From Ficedula albicollis (lineage: Eukaryota; Chordata; Aves; Passeriformes; Muscicapidae), in NCBI RefSeq assembly GCF_000247815.1, contig NC_021673.1, positions 1,398,880 through 1,462,879 of the forward strand: a DNA stretch of 64,000 nucleotides. Reading direction: 5' to 3'. The notes below the pieces were generated by a model that saw only the letters and a list, made by a program, of their open reading frames with translations, was not told where the DNA came from and ran no database searches. Shown piece after piece: positions 56,261-64,000 of the stretch. Both the position numbers and the translations under genes were made by a program. Numbering within the stretch: the stretch's first letter is position 1; every line of letters begins with the position of its first letter.

Positions 56261-56634
56261 CTCCTTGGAGTGCTGAGCAGGAGTTGGAAGTGCTGGACAT
56301 TCCTGGTTTTTGTCCTGCCTTCAGATTTGTTTTCCAAGAGCATCCAAAGGGTTGGATGGGCCAGGAGGAGCTTCCTGATGCTCCCAGATTGTTGGGAAAG
56401 GCCATGGGAAAAAATTGGTGGGAAAAAAATTGGTGGGAAAAAAATTGGTGGAAAAAAAAATTGGGAGTTCTTGGTTTTGGATTGGAACTGGAAATGATTC
56501 CAGGGAAAATTCCAGGATTTTTCCAAGTGCCCTAAAGGGGCTCTAGGAGAGCTGGAGAAGGATTTGGGATAAGGGATGGAATGACAGGAAAACAGGGAAT
56601 GCATCCCACTGCCAGGGTGGGATAGGTGGGATAT

Positions 56635-56735
56635 TGGGAAGGAATTCCTGGCTGGGATGGAATTCCCAGAGAATTCCATGGCTGCCACATCCCTGGAAAT
56701 ATCCAAGACCAGACTGGAGCAAACTTTTACTCATT
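56635..56735 (+). mobile_element. CR1 LINE 3' fragment
   Basis: Reads GGAAGGAATTCCTGGCTGGG, AATTCCCAGAGAATTCC, CATCCCTGGAAATATCCAAG. Confidence 0.75.
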
Positions 56736-57090
56736 TTCCTGATTCTTCTCCCACCAGAATTAGGTTCCGTTTCTCCGAGTGCTCCATGATTCCCTCCCCA
56801 TTCCTTGAATTCCCAATTTTGCTTCCCAGCACTGCAGGAATCTTGGAATTCTGTGGTTTTTCTCACTTCCCGTGCTCTCAGCTGATTCTTCACAGGAAAT
56901 TTTCCATTCCTGGTGTTTTTCCGTGCTCTGAGCTCATTTCCTGCTCGCTGATTTTCCAGAGAGCCGCGGGAATGAGGAAGTTCCAGAACTGCTGGGAAAG
57001 GAGCGATCCCAAAGCGCTGCTCCTGGGAAAATAGGAATTTTTGGGATTGGAATCCTGGGAAGTGCAGCTGAGCCCCGAATTCCAGTGAGA
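56736..57090. other. Unique sequence upstream of ALS2CL
   Basis: No non-coding exon could be placed. Confidence 0.35.
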
Positions 57091-57094
57091 TGGA

Positions 57095-57680
57095 TGGGAA
57101 TGAGAGTGGTGGGAAGAGATTTCTCCTTCATCCTTTGGATTTCAGGGATTTAATTCCCTCTGGGATTAATTTGGATTGCCACGAAGAATTCCAGATTTTT
57201 CCAGATGTTTTTGGCCCTGAGACCATCGGGAATTTGGGAGTGAGTGGGATGGGAAGGGTTGAGGGAGATTTCTCCTTCATCCTTTGGATTTCAGGGATTT
57301 AATCCCCTCTGGAATTAATTTGGATTGCCACAAAGAATTCCAGATTTTTCCAGATGTTTTCAGCCCTGAGATCATCAGGAATTTGGGAGAAGAGGGCTGG
57401 GAATGAACAGGATGGGAATGAGAGAGGTGGGAAGAGATTTTTCCTTTATCCTTTGGATTTCAGGGATTTAATTTCCTCTGGAATTAATTTGGATTACCAT
57501 GAGGAATTCCAGACTTCTCCAGATGTTTTATGGTGATGAGATCATTGGGAATTCTGGATTGAGAAGGGTGGGAAGAGATTTCTCCTTAATCCTTTGCATT
57601 TCCAGGTTTTTCTCCTGGGAAAACTCCTCTGGAATGAATCAGGATTACCACAAGGAATTCCAGGCCTTTCCAGACAGGAC
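57095..57680. repeat. Tandem repeat, about 150-bp unit, 4 copies, upstream of ALS2CL exon 1
   Basis: Units of GATTTCTCCTTCATCCTTTG, GATTTCAGGGATTTAATTCC, TCTGGAATTAATTTGGATTG and AATTCCAGATTTTTCCAGAT. Confidence 0.92.
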
Positions 57681-57940
57681 TTTGGAAAAATTTGGCTTGG
57701 TTTTCTCCACTTGAGCTGTTTCCTTTCTGTTCCTTTCCCAACTTTCCCCAAGGATTTTTGGGATTTTCCCCACCTGGGAATGCTGCCAAGGACAGGGAGC
57801 CTTTGCTGAAACCTCAGGAGAGAAATCCAAAGGAAAGCTTTGGAGATGGGATCCGATGGCTGCTCTGTTTTCCAGGCATTTGATTCATTCCTGGTGTTTT
57901 CTAGGGATTTGATTGATTTATTCCTGCTGTTTTCCAGGCC

Positions 57941-58046
57941 ATGTCCACAGCTGGAATTTTGGGATCGCTGCTCCAAGTGGAGGAAAACTTCTCCTCCTGC
58001 CTGGCCCGGATCGACGCCCTCATCCTCAAACCTCTGCTCCAGGCAG
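57941..58046 (+). CDS. ALS2CL: ALS2CL coding exon 1
   Basis: Encodes MSTAGILGSLLQVEENFSSC and on to ILKPLLQA, equal in position to the human start that ends VLQPLLPA. The start codon lies 3 bp after a good acceptor (TGTTTTCCAG), so a non-coding 5' exon upstream is expected; I could not place it. G at -3 gives an adequate start context. The donor is GCAG then GTAAAT. Confidence 0.88.
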
Positions 58047-61000
58047 GTAAATCCCAGGAATTTTTCTCTGGAATTCCCACCTGGAGTTAGTCAAAGAAGG
58101 GATTTACTGTTGGAATTCCTCCTGGGAAGAGTTTCCTTGGAGGAAATGTTTTGTAGGAGTGTTTTCCCTGAAATAAGGGACAGGGAACAAACTCAAGGTT
58201 GTGTTCTGGATGTTTTAAGGGAGGAATCCGTGTTTTCAGTGGGATCAGAATTCCCAATCCAACGTTTCCAGCATGAAAATGGAAAATTCATCCCACAAAT
58301 CCCAAAAATTTGGCCTTGCTCCCATTCCAGGCTCATCCCAGCAGGGAGAATTTGTGGGAACAGGTTTGGAGCTCCAGGGAAATGCCAAATCCAGGGAAAA
58401 CCCTGACCCTGACTTGCCCACGTGGGGCCTTTTTGGGAATTCCTTTTGGGATGACTCCAAGGAAACTGGGAATGGTTCCCTGGGTAAAGGGTGGGAATTT
58501 TCTCTCTGGAACACCAGGATGAGCATCCAGAGAGTTTGGGATGGAGTTTATCCCATTCCAGCAAAACAAGCTCCCTGAACTCCGAAATTCTTGGAATTTC
58601 CCCTTTTTCAGTTCCATTTTTCCCATTTGTTTTCCTCTCTATTTCCTCAAATTATTTATTTATTCCAGCAAATCCAGCTCCACAGACTCCAAAAATTCCT
58701 GGAATTTCCCCTTTCTCACATCCAACTTTCCCTTTCTTTTTCTCTCTATTTTCCCAAATTATTTGATTTATCCCATACCAGAAAAAATGGCTACTTGGAC
58801 TCAGAGAATTCCTTGGAATTTCCCCATTTTCCCATCAATTTCTCCAATTTTTTTCCCCCTATTTTCCCAAAGTATTTATTCCAGCCAAAACAGCTCCATG
58901 AACATTGAAATTCCTGGAATTTCCCCTTTTTTTCTGATGCATTTTTCCCATTTTTTTCCCTCCCCGCTTCCCCCACATTTTTAAATTCCTTTATTCCAAA
59001 TCAACTCCGCGGACTCCCAAGAATTCCTGGGATTTCCACTTTTTTTCCCTTTTGAGGATTTGTCGGGCACAGACAACACATTCCGCAAAATTCTTTGGGA
59101 ATCCCGACTTTCCCATTTTTCCCCATTTTCCCCTGCCAGAGCCCCACGATCCCAAGGAAAAGGAGAACTTCCAGCTCTTGGTGCTCCTCAACGATCGTTT
59201 CCAAGCCCTCTGGAATTTCACAGAAGAAAATTCTCGGAACCTGAGGGGAAAACGAGGCAGCTCCGACTCCGGCTGCATCCAGGATTTTTACATCCTCTGG
59301 AAAGGAGATCTTTTCCTGAGCCTCTACATCCAGTGAGTGCTGGAATATTTGGGATTGGAGCGATCCCATCGGGATAATTCCAAAGAGGGGAGTGGGAATA
59401 TCGGGGAAAAACTGGGATGAGAGGCCACAGAGGGAAAATATCCTTGGAAAAGTGCGTTGGAAATGGTTTTCCCATGATTTTGTGCTCTTGGATTGGGAGC
59501 TGAGATCCCAGTGGGAATAAAAGTTTATGGAGAACTGAAGATCCAAAATAATCTTCAATTCCTGGGTTTTTTTCCTCCATAAAAGCGGCTAAAGCTTTTC
59601 CAGTTTGGATTTTCCAGCTGAGAATTTCCAGTTTGGATTTTCCAGTTTGGATTTTCCAGTTTGGATTTTCCAGTTTGGATTTTCCAGTTTGGATTTTCCA
59701 GTTTGGATTTTCCAGTTTGGATTTTCCAGTTTGGATTTTCCAGTTTGGATTTTCCAGTTTGGATTTTCCAGTTTGGATTTTCCAGTTTGGATTTTCCAGT
59801 TTGGATTTTCCAGTTTGGATTTTCCAGTTTGGATTTTCCAGTTTGGATTTTCCAGTTTGGATTTTCCAGTTTGGATTTTCCAGTTTGGATTTTCCAGTTT
59901 GGATTTTCCAGTTTGGATTTTCCAGTTTGGATTTTCCAGTTTGGATTTTCCAGTTTGGATTTTCCAGTTTGGATTTTCCGTCTGGGATTTTCCGTCTTGG
60001 ATTTTCCAGTTTGGATTTTCCAGTTTGGATTTTCCAGTTTTAATTTTCCAGTTTGGATTTTCCAACTGGGATTTTTCCAAAGGATTTTATCCTGAGATGC
60101 TATTCCAATTTTTAATGTGGTTTAATGTGGGATTTGCATGGGAAATTGTGGGATTTGCATGGAAATGATGGGATTTGCATGGAAATTGTGGGATTTACAT
60201 GGGGAATGTGGGATTTGCATGGGAAATTGGGATTTGCTGGGAAAATTTTCTGGGAGAAAATGCAGAATTTGCTGAGAATTTTTGGTCCTGGAAAATGCAG
60301 CTCTTGGAAGAAAATCTTGGCAAATATGAAATGGAAAAGGAAAATTCTGAATTTTACTTAGAAAAATAGAGCAAGCTCAGAGCTGGAGTGTGAGAGCTCC
60401 ACCATTTACGTCCCAGAATTCCCAAATTTTCCGAATTCTGATGGGAATTCTGTGGTGAGGAGTCCATGAGTGAACAGCTCTGAAATTGCAGGCAGGAATT
60501 TCATTCCATAAAATCTGATGGAAATGGATCCTGGTCTTATCAGCACTTTTGCCTTATCCAAGTCTGGAATTGAGACTGGGAAGGAATTCCAAGATCCAGT
60601 CCAACCTTTGATCCCAACCCATCAAATATCCCAGCCTGCATTTTTCCAGAGGTGCTTTTGTGGGGTTAAAGGAACTTCCCAACAATTTGGGATCTGTAAA
60701 CTCATCCCAAATTTCCCTCTCAAGCTCCTCTCGTGTATCCTTGGAATTTTTTCCAGATATTTCGTCACCTTCGCCAACTTTGTCGTGGTCCAGGGCTTCG
60801 AGCAGGCCACCAAGAGCAAGAGGTCAGCAAGTGGAAAATCCTTGGGAATCTTGGGAATCCTTGGGATGTGGGGACATTGAGCAGCTCTGAGCACCGAAGA
60901 ATCCCAGAATTATGGAATGGTTTGGAAAAAGTCCTCCAAAAATCCTCTCATGCCATACTGGGACAGCTCCCAGATTGCTCCGAGCCTTGGCCAACCTTGG

Positions 61001-63889
61001 AGAATTCCAGGATTGGATTTTCCTCTTTCCAAACTCCCTTCTGGAGTTGGAAACTTGGGATTTGGGGATCTAGGGAAAAGAAGGAATTGGAGAGAGGAAT
61101 CTGTCTGGGAATTGCCACTTATTCCAGATTTTTATGGAAGCAGGGAATGGAAGTGTGGATTTACAAGGAGCACATTCCCAAGCACGTTATTCCTTGGTTT
61201 TCCATGGCTCCCACTATTCCAGGTTGCTCCAAGCCCTGGCCAACCTTGGACAATTCCAGGGATGGATTCCCTCTTTGCAACCATCCCCAGCTCCTTCTGG
61301 AGTTGGAAACTTGGGATTTAGGGATTTAGGGAAGGAATCTGGGAATTCCCACTAATCCCAGATTTTTAGGGAAGCAACAGCTGAAAATGTGAGTTTACAA
61401 GGGGCACATTCCTTGATTTTTTTTCACGGCTTTCTCCATCCTTGTCACGCAGAAAGTTTGGAAAACAGAGGAGTGGGAATCCTGGGATAATTAACAACCT
61501 TTTCTCACAATTCCCAATTTTCCAGTGAGGCCTGGAAGCTCCACAAGGCGCTGCTGAAGGAATTCCTGCGGGATTTCACCTCGGAGAGCTCCCTGGCGCC
61601 CGCCCTGCACGCTGCCCTCCACAAACCCTTCCGGGATCACATCCAGAGCTACCTCCAGCTCCTCTCCCAGCTCCAGGGGCAGCTCCAGGAGGTGGGAATT
61701 CCCCTGGAGTGGCTCTTCTTGGTCGGTTTTGTGGGAAGAAATACTCCCTAAAATCCGATCTGGGTAGCCCCAAGCTCAGGATGGATGCATCGCTAAATAT
61801 TCCCTAAAATACAACCTGGATCTCCTATGCTAAATATTCCCAAAAATCCAGCCTGGACATTGATAAATATTCCCTAAAACCCAGCCTGGACCTCCTTTCC
61901 CAAATATTCCCGAAAATCCAGCCTGGACATTGATAAATATTCCCTGAAGTCCAGCCTGGAACTCATTCAGTCCAGGATGGACGTGTTGCTAAATATTCGT
62001 GAAAATCCAGTCTGGACTTTGATATATGTTCCCTAAAATCTAACCTGGACATTGATAAATATTCCCTAAAATCCAACCTGGACCTCCATTGCTAAATATT
62101 CCTTAAAATCCAACCTGGACATTGATAAATATTCTTGAAAATCTAGCCTGGAACTCCTTTGTTCCAGGAGGCACATGTTGCTAAATATTCCCTAAAATCC
62201 AGTTTGGATCTCCCTCATTTCAGGAGGGACATGATGCAAAATATTCCTGAAAATCCAACCTGGACCTCTTTTGCTCAATATTCCCCAAAATCCAACCTGG
62301 ACCTCCATTGCTAAATATTCTCTAAAATCCAGCCTGGACATTGATAAATATTCCTGAAAATCCAGCCTGGAACTCCTTTGTTCCAGAATAGACACATTTG
62401 TAAATATTTCCTAAAATCCAGCCTGGATCTCTTTTGTTAAATATTCCCTAAAATCCAACCTGGGCTTCCCTTGACCCAAATGTGAAGCGTTCCTGAAGCT
62501 TTTCTGTCTTTTTCCAGGGATCTGAGCAGGATGTGGTGGCTGCTGTCATCCGGGAATTTGGGAAGCTGGAATCTTTCATCAGCCAGGTCCTGGATGAAGC
62601 CTGCTTTACCAAGGAGCTCTGGAAATCCTTGGGCTACAAATTCACCGTGAGTCCAGAGGGAATTTGGGATGAATTGGGAATTTGGGATGGATTGGGAATT
62701 TGATATGGATGAGGAATTTGGTATGGGTCGGGAATTTGCTGTGGATGAGGAATTTGATAAGGATGAGAAAGCTGAAGTGGGTCAGGAATTTGATATGGAT
62801 GAGGAATTTGGTACGGACTGGGAATTTAATGTGGGTCAGGAATTTGCTGTAGATCGGGAATTTGAGGCTGAAATTCAATAGAGCAAAGTTGGTGGAGGAG
62901 CTGGAGAAACTCTCTGGGGGCTTAAAGAAGAATTTGTTTCCCAAGTGTGTCACTGTCACTGGAATCCTGAGCCAGAGGGAATTTGATATGGATTGGGAAT
63001 TTGATATGGATCGGGAATTTGATATGGATTTGATATGGATTAAGGATTTGAGACTGGAATTCCTTAGAGCAGAGCTGGGTGGAAAAATTGGAGAAACTCC
63101 CTGGGGGTTTAAAGCCAAGTTGGTGTCCCAAGTGTGTCAGTGTCACTGGAACTCGAAGTCAGAGGGAATTTGATTTGGATTGGGAATTTGATATGGATTG
63201 GGAATTTGAGGCTGGAATTCAGCAGAGCAGAGCTGGGTGGAAAAAGTGGAAAAGTTGGAGAAACTCCCTGGTGTGGGGGCTCAAAGAGGAATTTGTGTCC
63301 CAAGTGTGTCACTGTCACTGGAATCCTGAGCCAGAGGGAATTTGATATGGATCAGGAATTTGATATGGATTTGATATGGATTAAGGATTTGAGGCTGGAA
63401 TTCTGTGGAGCAGAGCTGGGTGGAAGAATTGGAGAAAGTCCATGGGGGTTTTAATTTTGTGTTCCAAGTGTGTCAGTGTCACTGGAACCCCAAGTCAGAG
63501 GGAATTTGATATGGATCGAGAGTTTGCTATGGATGAGGAATTTGATATGGATCAGGAATTATATATGGATTTGATATGGATTAAGGATTTGAGGCTGGAA
63601 TTCTGTGGAACAGAGCTGGGTGATGGAAGAGTTGGAGAAACTCCCTGGGGGTTTAAAGCCAAGTTGGTGTCCCAAATGCATCACTGTCACTGGAACCCCA
63701 GGTCAGCTGTTCCTTGCAGGAACTCCTGCCTGGAATTCCATGTCCTCTCCCAATCCTGGCTTTTCCCAGGACGTGCTGTGTGTCCCTGAGAGGAGGCTCC
63801 TGGAGGACAGCAGGAACCTCCCCATCTCTTCTGGCAGCGCCCGCTCCGAGCGGCTCCTGCTCTTCGACGACGTCCTGGTGCTCATCCAG
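57941..63889 (+). CDS. ALS2CL: ALS2CL, first six coding exons (partial, runs off window)
   Basis: ALS2 C-terminal-like protein, a homologue of alsin that binds RAB5 and other alsin partners and acts in endosome dynamics (family knowledge). Coding exons join(57941-58046, 59140-59332, 60757-60822, 61526-61691, 62518-62646, 63770-63889), about 260 residues, with all phases compatible. The segments follow the human N-terminus in order: a helical start (LLQVEENFSSCLARIDALIL), the central DH-like helices (YFVTFANFVVVQGFEQATK; HIQSYLQLLSQL), then DVLCVPERRLLEDS and SERLLLFDDVLVLIQ, which is the first strand pair of a PH-like fold. MORN repeats and the VPS9 domain should lie beyond the right edge. 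The gene is divergent from TMIE. The human protein is about 950 residues, so roughly a quarter is present. Confidence 0.92.
58540..59055. repeat. Tandem repeat, about 105-115-bp unit, about 5 copies, ALS2CL intron 1
   Basis: Units of AATTCCTGGAATTTCCCCTT, TTCCCATTTTTTTCC, TATTTATTCCAGC and AGCTCCATGAACTCC. Pyrimidine-rich on the sense strand. Confidence 0.9.
59140..59332 (+). CDS. ALS2CL: ALS2CL coding exon 2
   Basis: Encodes EPHDPKEKENFQLLVLLNDR and on to KGDLFLSLYI. It corresponds to the human segment with LRLLQQLHKSSQQLWEVTEE. Acceptor CCCTGCCAG, donor CA then GTGAGT, phase 1 in and phase 2 out. Amphipathic helices fit the DH-like region. Confidence 0.9.
59600..60075. repeat. 14-bp array of acceptor-like units, ALS2CL intron 2
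   Basis: About 31 units of TTGGATTTTCCAGT, most of them identical, with a few variants at the edges. On the gene's strand each unit carries TTTTCCAG, the same sequence used by the real acceptors of this gene. Confidence 0.96.
60115..60240. repeat. Minisatellite, about 24-bp unit, 5 copies, ALS2CL intron 2
   Basis: Units of GGGATTTGCATGGAAATTGT. Confidence 0.9.
60757..60822 (+). CDS. ALS2CL: ALS2CL coding exon 3
   Basis: A 66-bp exon encoding YFVTFANFVVVQGFEQATK, matching human YTSCMVVQAFQKAAK. Acceptor TTTTTTCCAG, donor AG then GTCAGC. Confidence 0.9.
60893..61020 (-). mobile_element. CR1 LINE 3' fragment, ALS2CL intron 3
   Basis: Reads AATCCCAGAATTATGGAATG, GTTTGGAAAAAGTCC and TCCGAGCCTTGGCCAACC, diverged antisense CR1. 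Confidence 0.7.
61185..61345 (-). mobile_element. CR1-like piece, duplicated from the neighbouring copy
   Basis: TCCAGGTTGCTCCAAGCCCT, GGCCAACCTTGGACAATTCC, and the flank TTCTGGAGTTGGAAACTTGG recur from 60970-61060, so element plus flank are a local duplication of about 240 bp. Confidence 0.75.
61526..61691 (+). CDS. ALS2CL: ALS2CL coding exon 4
   Basis: Encodes EAWKLHKALLKEFLRDFTSE and on to SYLQLLSQLQGQLQE. It matches the human KALRQLLSGVSSEGS to QYVLLLLSL region. Acceptor ATTTTCCAG, donor GAG then GTGGGA, ending in phase 0. The left boundary may be off by 1 bp. High GC with many CTC/CTG codons. Confidence 0.9.
61745..62470. repeat. Minisatellite, about 33-35 and 68-bp units, ALS2CL intron 4
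   Basis: About 20 units of ATTGATAAATATTCCCTAAA, ATCCAGCCTGGAC with ACCTCCTTTGCTAAATATT variants. Confidence 0.94.
62518..62646 (+). CDS. ALS2CL: ALS2CL coding exon 5
   Basis: Encodes GSEQDVVAAVIREFGKLESF and on to ELWKSLGYKFT, 43 codons in phase 0. It matches human ELVVNAVTLFGNLQSFMKQE. Acceptor TTTTTCCAG, donor ACC then GTGAGT. A tandem array begins about 10 bp after the donor. Confidence 0.92.
62656..63705. repeat. Compound array, about 180-bp unit with 15-18-bp subunits, ALS2CL intron 5
   Basis: Five large units, each with CCAGAGGGAATTTGATATGG, GATTGGGAATTTGATATGG subrepeats, CAGAGCTGGGTGGAAAAATT, GGAGAAACTCCCTGGGGG and CCCAAGTGTGTCACTGTCAC. It starts about 10 bp after the exon-5 donor. 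Confidence 0.94.
63770..63889 (+). CDS. ALS2CL: ALS2CL coding exon 6 (start of PH-like segment)
   Basis: Encodes DVLCVPERRLLEDSRNLP and then SERLLLFDDVLVLIQ, 40 codons in phase 0. The LLLFDDVLVLI strand is typical of the start of PH domains that follow DH folds. Acceptor TTTTCCCAG, donor CAG then GTCAGG. The remaining 111 bp of the window is intron. Confidence 0.93.
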
Positions 63890-64000
63890 GTCAGGCCGGG
63901 ATCCTCCGGAGGGACTGGGGAGGGAGCACGGATAAACAACACTAAAACTCCAGTGGAGTGGCAGAAATGACAGGAATTTCCAAAGGAATGGCAGGAAAAT

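Noticed and set aside
59589..60168. Frames with NWKIQTGKSKLE or DFPVWIFQFGFSSL repeats
   Set aside because: Products of the 14-bp array (42 bp is three units, so frames stay open).

Overview
The window is vertebrate nuclear DNA, almost certainly avian. It carries many fragments of CR1 LINEs in both orientations, with the avian-type 3' end (a TTGGACTTGATGATC-like stretch followed by ATTCTGTG). It also holds two vertebrate genes in the head-to-head order known for the human 3p21.31 locus. The very dense private minisatellites and long C-homopolymers suggest a repeat-rich microchromosome, possibly of a songbird; that last step is inference. No prokaryotic features, CRISPR arrays, rRNA or tRNA genes were seen.

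Layout. 1-31361: no recognised gene. It holds CR1 pieces, minisatellites (2.2-3.0 kb, 10.6-12.2 kb, 15.2-15.8 kb, 22.3-24.1 kb, 27.3-28.5 kb), long poly-C runs, a 605-bp N gap (20928-21532) and a single N (22827). 31362-43756, minus strand: TMIE, complete in four coding exons. 43757-57937: intergenic region between the two divergent genes, packed with tandem arrays and an 1185-bp poly-C run just upstream of TMIE. 57941 to the window end, plus strand: the first six coding exons of ALS2CL; the gene continues past the right edge.

TMIE is a subunit of the hair-cell mechanotransduction complex. Here its transmembrane and juxtamembrane core is intact, but the lysine-rich tail is about 90 residues longer than the human one. 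ALS2CL is a RAB5-linked homologue of alsin; only its N-terminal helical (DH-like) part and the start of a PH-like segment lie here. The two genes are neighbours and are not known to share a pathway.

Most notable: TMIE exon 3 (150 bp) is an island between two tandem arrays that appear to be built from its own splice sites. On the intron-3 side, about eleven 70-bp units resemble the exon end plus donor; on the intron-2 side, about 2.3 kb of 34-bp units repeat the acceptor tract. Second, one poly-C run (27473-27619) sits inside a three-copy repeat whose other two copies have ordinary sequence of similar length at that place. This is internal evidence that the C-homopolymers are substitutions made during sequencing or assembly and not biology. 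Nearly all very long open frames in the window (poly-Pro, poly-Gly, and a 10-residue repeat) are by-products of these tracts. Array boundaries and copy numbers were counted by eye and are approximate.
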